8,835 nucleotides of DNA from Syntrophobacterales bacterium (GTDB taxonomy: Bacteria > Desulfobacterota > Syntrophobacteria > BM002): positions 1 through 8,835 of the forward strand of contig JAUWKY010000067.1 in assembly GCA_030613915.1 (NCBI GenBank), written 5' to 3'. A program made the translations under genes and the position numbers. Positions 6,375 through 8,835 of the stretch are shown here, piece by piece (positions within the stretch are counted from its first letter, which is position 1; the number at the start of each line of letters is the position of its first letter). The notes beneath the pieces are model-generated. The model saw nothing but the letters and a program-made list of their open reading frames with translations. It made no database searches and was not told the origin of the DNA.

Positions 6375-6402
6375 AGATTGCAGATTGTAGATTGTAGATT
6401 TG
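6375..6402. repeat. 7-base tandem repeat AGATTGY, four units
   Basis: AGATTGC, AGATTGT, AGATTGT and AGATTTG follow one another without spacing. The array runs straight into the outer end of the AATTCC-type palindrome. It is non-coding and lies in the 453-base gap between the nuclease-family gene and the PHP gene. Confidence 0.7.
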
Positions 6403-6498
6403 GGAATTCAGGGATTTAGGGATGGGGGAATTGAGGAATTCAATTCTGCAGCAATCGTTCAGCTATCTTTAATTCCTAAATTTCTCAATTCCCCAATT
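6402..6498. repeat. AATTCC-type inverted repeat with 8-base period, copy 2
   Basis: GGGGAATTGAGGAATT at 6425-6440 pairs with AATTTCTCAATTCCCC at 6479-6494 (15 of 16 complementary). Further degenerate 8-base units extend outwards to the left (GGAATTCA, GGGATTTA). The centre TGCAG-N-TCAGCTATC resembles that of copy 1, and TCAGCTATCTTTAATTCCT at 6459-6477 is identical to 2982-3000. It lies only 7 bases beyond the stop of the nuclease-family gene. Its transcript hairpin could protect or end that message, though no T-run follows. Confidence 0.8.
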
Positions 6499-6505
6499 GC
6501 TAACT

Positions 6506-7003
6506 CTACATCTTGTATTTGCCGAAGTCCTCCGCTGAGAGATTTTCCAGAATATCAGTCCACTTCTTGGCTTCCTCGTCTTTGATTTCCACCTTGGGAG
6601 TGGAGTCTAGCTTGCCTGATTTCTCTATTACCTTCTCGTCCACATAAATTCGGGCGTCAGCTCGTAAAGCTATGGCAAGAGCGTCACTAGGTCGAGCATC
6701 TATCCGAGTCTCCTTGCCGTTCACATTCAGGTAGATCCAAGCGTAAAAAGTATTATCCCGCAGGTCGCAGACCTCGACCTTTTCAACTTTGGCCCCCAAA
6801 TGGCCCATCAGATTCTTGACTAGATCATGCGTCATAGGACGGGAAAACTCGACCTTTTCAAGTTCAGTGGCAATGGCAGTGGCCTCTAATAAGCCAATCC
6901 AGATAGGCAAAGATGTTTCGCTATCAGGATCTTTCAACACAACGATCGGCGTATTCGTTTGCGGGTCCATGGTGAGACCCGATATTATCATTTCCCGCAC
7001 CAT
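6506..7003 (-). CDS. Bifunctional nuclease family (DUF151) protein
   Basis: The 165 residues match the BFN/DUF151 family, named after plant proteins with RNase and DNase activity; bacterial members are mostly uncharacterised. Landmarks are the opening VREMIISGLTMDPQTNTPIVVLKD, LPIWIGLLEATAIATELE (about 32-49), RPMTHDLVKNLM (about 55-66), and the signature RIDARPSDALAIALR (about 99-113) followed by IYVDEKVIEKSG. A charged C-terminal tail (about 135-165) could bind a partner or nucleic acid. The protein is soluble, with no signal peptide. The ATG at 7003 is well supported by AAGGAG five bases upstream, which itself lies within the last codons of miaB; the genes overlap by 16 bases. Translational coupling with a tRNA-modifying enzyme suggests a role in RNA metabolism or in the same stress response, which is an inference. 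Whether it is really a nuclease is uncertain. Confidence 0.9.
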   Translation of the reverse strand: MVREMIISGLTMDPQTNTPIVVLKDPDSETSLPIWIGLLEATAIATELEKVEFSRPMTHDLVKNLMGHLGAKVEKVEVCDLRDNTFYAWIYLNVNGKETRIDARPSDALAIALRADARIYVDEKVIEKSGKLDSTPKVEIKDEEAKKWTDILENLSAEDFGKYKM

Positions 7004-8382
7004 GATCTCTCCTTCACAACCTTCAAGCTCACGTTATCTTCCACACAAACCACACCCTCCAAGGAGTGGGCATATCCTGCGCTAATCAAAACAGGTATCT
7101 CCTCACCAACCAGCTCTGGCGGCCCCTGAAAATTCACCACCCGGTTCTGTGGAGTTCGCCCGCTGAGCTGGGATCCTCCGACCTGACTCGGACCTTCCAC
7201 CAATACCCGAGTGGTTTGCCCCACCTGTACTTCGTTCTTCTCAAGGGTTATACGCTCTTGCAAACTCTGCAGAGTTTGCAGTCGCTGCAGTTTAACTTTT
7301 TCCTCCACCTTGCCATCCAGACGACTGGCCGCCGTCTGTGGTCTATCAGAGTATTTGAAAGAGAAAAGCGCATCGAAGCGAACTTCCTCCAACAGGCTCA
7401 GGCTCCCCTGAAAGTCTTCCTCATTCTCACCGGGAAATCCAACAATCATGTCTGAGGATACCGCCACGTCCTCTCTTATTGCCTTCAACTTTTTCATCAG
7501 CCGAAGGTAGTGTTCCCTCGTGTAGCCCCGCTTCATTCGTTTTAGAATCCGGTCGGATCCTGATTGCACCGGAAGATGGATGTGAGGACAAAGTGGCTCG
7601 ATATCCGCAAAACACTGCATAAGTGATGCCGACAGGTCTTTGGGGTGCGAGGTTGTAAAACGAATCCGCAGCAGCCCTTCTATTTGGGCTACTCGCCTCA
7701 GCAATCCAGCAAAATCCAGTTCCTCCGCAACTCCTTGGCCGTAGGAGTTCACATTTTGCCCCAAAAGCGTGACCTCCCGTACGCCGCACTCAACCAGGCT
7801 TGCCACCTCCCGAACAATCTCGTCGCTCGGACGGCTGCGCTCCCCACCACGGACCATTGGCACTATGCAGTAGGTGCAAAAATTATCACAACCTCTCATG
7901 ATGGTTACGTAAGCGCTCACTTCAGGCCTACACAGCTGCGACCGACCGTCAGAGTCATCACCAAAATCGTAGGAAAAATCCACAAAGGCCTGCCGTTCTC
8001 CGGTAGTCTCATAACGAGCGAGCATGGCCGGCACTCTACTGACGCCATGAGTCCCTACCACAAGATCCAGGTGTGGCAGCCGTCGCAGCAGATCCTCGCC
8101 ATGTTGCTGAGCCACGCAGCCACCGAAAGCCACTACCAGTCCAGGCTGGCTGCGCTTGAGTTGCTTGAGACGGCCCAGGTAGCTGAATGCCTTTTGCTCG
8201 GCTTTGTCGCGAACAGTGCAGGTGTTGATGAAAATAAAATCCGCCTGGCGATAATCATCCACGGGCTGGAAATCTTCCTCACCAAGTATTTCCACCAAAC
8301 GCTCACTGTCGTAACGGTTCATCTGGCAGCCGAACGTTCTGATAAACAGCCGCCTGACCTTTCTGTCGCCAATTGTGCTCAC
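6988..8382 (-). CDS. miaB: MiaB, tRNA-2-methylthio-N6-dimethylallyladenosine synthase
   Basis: This radical-SAM methylthiotransferase adds the 2-methylthio group to i6A at position 37 of tRNAs reading UNN codons, which helps reading-frame maintenance. At 464 residues it is the normal family length. The N-terminal domain holds Cys19 (TFGCQMNRYDSE), Cys55 (NTCTVRDKAE) and Cys89 (GGCVAQQ) for the auxiliary 4Fe-4S cluster. The radical-SAM motif CxxxCxxC is Cys165, Cys169 and Cys172 (RGCDNFCTYCIVP). GQNVNSYG at 208-215 is typical of MiaB, as opposed to MtaB or RimO. A TRAM domain lies at about 384-448. The GTG start at 8382 overlaps the TGA of the upstream gene (GTGA) and has AGGA eight bases upstream. 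The next in-frame ATG would delete Cys19, so GTG is the start. It is coupled to both neighbours and needs MiaA, not seen here, to make its substrate. Confidence 0.97.
   Translation of the reverse strand: MSTIGDRKVRRLFIRTFGCQMNRYDSERLVEILGEEDFQPVDDYRQADFIFINTCTVRDKAEQKAFSYLGRLKQLKRSQPGLVVAFGGCVAQQHGEDLLRRLPHLDLVVGTHGVSRVPAMLARYETTGERQAFVDFSYDFGDDSDGRSQLCRPEVSAYVTIMRGCDNFCTYCIVPMVRGGERSRPSDEIVREVASLVECGVREVTLLGQNVNSYGQGVAEELDFAGLLRRVAQIEGLLRIRFTTSHPKDLSASLMQCFADIEPLCPHIHLPVQSGSDRILKRMKRGYTREHYLRLMKKLKAIREDVAVSSDMIVGFPGENEEDFQGSLSLLEEVRFDALFSFKYSDRPQTAASRLDGKVEEKVKLQRLQTLQSLQERITLEKNEVQVGQTTRVLVEGPSQVGGSQLSGRTPQNRVVNFQGPPELVGEEIPVLISAGYAHSLEGVVCVEDNVSLKVVKERSWCGK
7009..7014 (-). promoter_or_regulatory. 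Ribosome binding site inside the miaB 3' end
   Basis: AAGGAG lies within the last miaB codons, five bases before the ATG of the nuclease-family gene. Ribosomes finishing miaB would pass directly over this site, which implies coupled translation. Confidence 0.7.
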
Positions 8383-8834
8383 GAGTCAGTCCTGGTGTTC
8401 GTTTCTAATTCCTTCTTCAGCCTCGTAATCTCCTTTGTGGCCTGAGATAGCCGTTTGGCCAAAGTGCGAATGATCCTTTTTGCGATCTCCGGATGTTCCT
8501 CAATCATATCCTGAATATTGTCGGCTGAATAGACCTGGACAACACTACTACCTTTGGAAATTATGGTCGCCGAGCGCACCTTGTTCAACACGCTTGCCAT
8601 TTCGCCAAAAAACTCGCCGGGATTCGTAATGCGCCCAACTTCCCTGCCGCCCTTTGAGACCACTAACCCCTGCTCAGTGGATATCAGTTTGAAGATGTCA
8701 GTGTCTCTGGCCCCCTCCTCAATAATGACTTCGTTGTCTCCGTAAAAACAGACGTCTATATTTTCCGTCTTGGGCCCCGCCTCTTCTTGCCCCGCAGCGT
8801 GTCTGGTCTGTGTAAGCTGCTCGAGTAAAGACAA
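8379..8834 (-). CDS. Cyclic-nucleotide-binding domain protein (possibly partial at its N-terminus)
   Basis: The visible 151 residues hold one Crp-type cNMP-binding domain. The phosphate-binding cassette is PGEFFGEMASVLNKVRSAT (72-90), with the Glu78 and Arg87 expected to contact the ribose and phosphate. A helical, charged C-terminal tail (about 115-147) has coiled-coil character. There is no helix-turn-helix, kinase or channel part, so it is a stand-alone nucleotide sensor that probably acts by binding a partner. The reading frame is open at the window edge. TTG at 8834 can serve as a start, but no ribosome site is visible and the gene may begin further upstream. It overlaps miaB by 4 bases (GTGA), so it is the first seen gene of the cNMP-binding, miaB, nuclease-family operon. 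Which nucleotide it binds, if any, is unknown. Confidence 0.85.
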   Translation of the reverse strand: MSLLEQLTQTRHAAGQEEAGPKTENIDVCFYGDNEVIIEEGARDTDIFKLISTEQGLVVSKGGREVGRITNPGEFFGEMASVLNKVRSATIISKGSSVVQVYSADNIQDMIEEHPEIAKRIIRTLAKRLSQATKEITRLKKELETNTRTDS

Positions 8835-8835
8835 G

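Noticed and set aside
6425..6494. Classical intrinsic terminator after the nuclease-family gene
   Set aside because: The hairpin is strong in length but AT-rich in the middle and is not followed by a T-run on the minus strand. I list it as a repeat that might act on the transcript end.
7645..8445. A 266-codon open frame on the plus strand opposite miaB
   Set aside because: It lies antisense to a complete MiaB with all cysteine motifs, has no family features and no ribosome site, and its composition follows from the codon use of miaB.

Overview
All eight protein genes that I can support lie on the minus strand, so the window reads as transcription from right to left. Nothing here identifies a species. 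The set (a single-domain cyclic-nucleotide receptor, MiaB with a bifunctional-nuclease-family protein, a stand-alone PHP phosphoesterase, a membrane-anchored transglutaminase-like protein, an ABC exporter pair, a short TrmO), the roughly 50% GC and the repeat-filled gaps would fit a Desulfobacterota (former Deltaproteobacteria) chromosome. That placement is an inference, held with modest confidence. I see no phage, plasmid, transposase or CRISPR signs.

Region 1 (8834 down to 6506) is a tight cluster. A cyclic-nucleotide-binding protein, possibly cut by the window edge, overlaps miaB by 4 bases (GTGA). miaB overlaps a DUF151/bifunctional nuclease gene by 16 bases. Together they look like one translationally coupled operon. 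Region 2 (6505 to 6053) is a 453-base gap without a gene. It holds a period-8 AATTCC palindromic repeat, a 7-base tandem repeat, a nested hairpin and an inverted array of 7-base units.

Region 3 (6052 to 1235) holds a PHP-domain protein, overlapped by a transglutaminase-like protein with one membrane anchor, then an ABC ATPase and a 12-helix permease. The last two form an exporter; the transglutaminase-like protein and PHP protein may be functionally linked to it. Region 4 (1095 to 29) holds trmO, a tRNA A37 methyltransferase, and a small four-helix membrane protein of unknown function. The window therefore encodes two enzymes of tRNA position 37 modification, MiaB and TrmO, at opposite ends.

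The most unusual feature is not a gene. All the larger gaps are occupied by degenerate short-period repeats (periods 7, 8 and 19, plus a GC-rich hairpin element). Most are arranged as arm, centre and inverted arm, and two families occur twice within the window. The protein genes are otherwise ordinary members of known families, and I did not find a convincing new multi-gene system.
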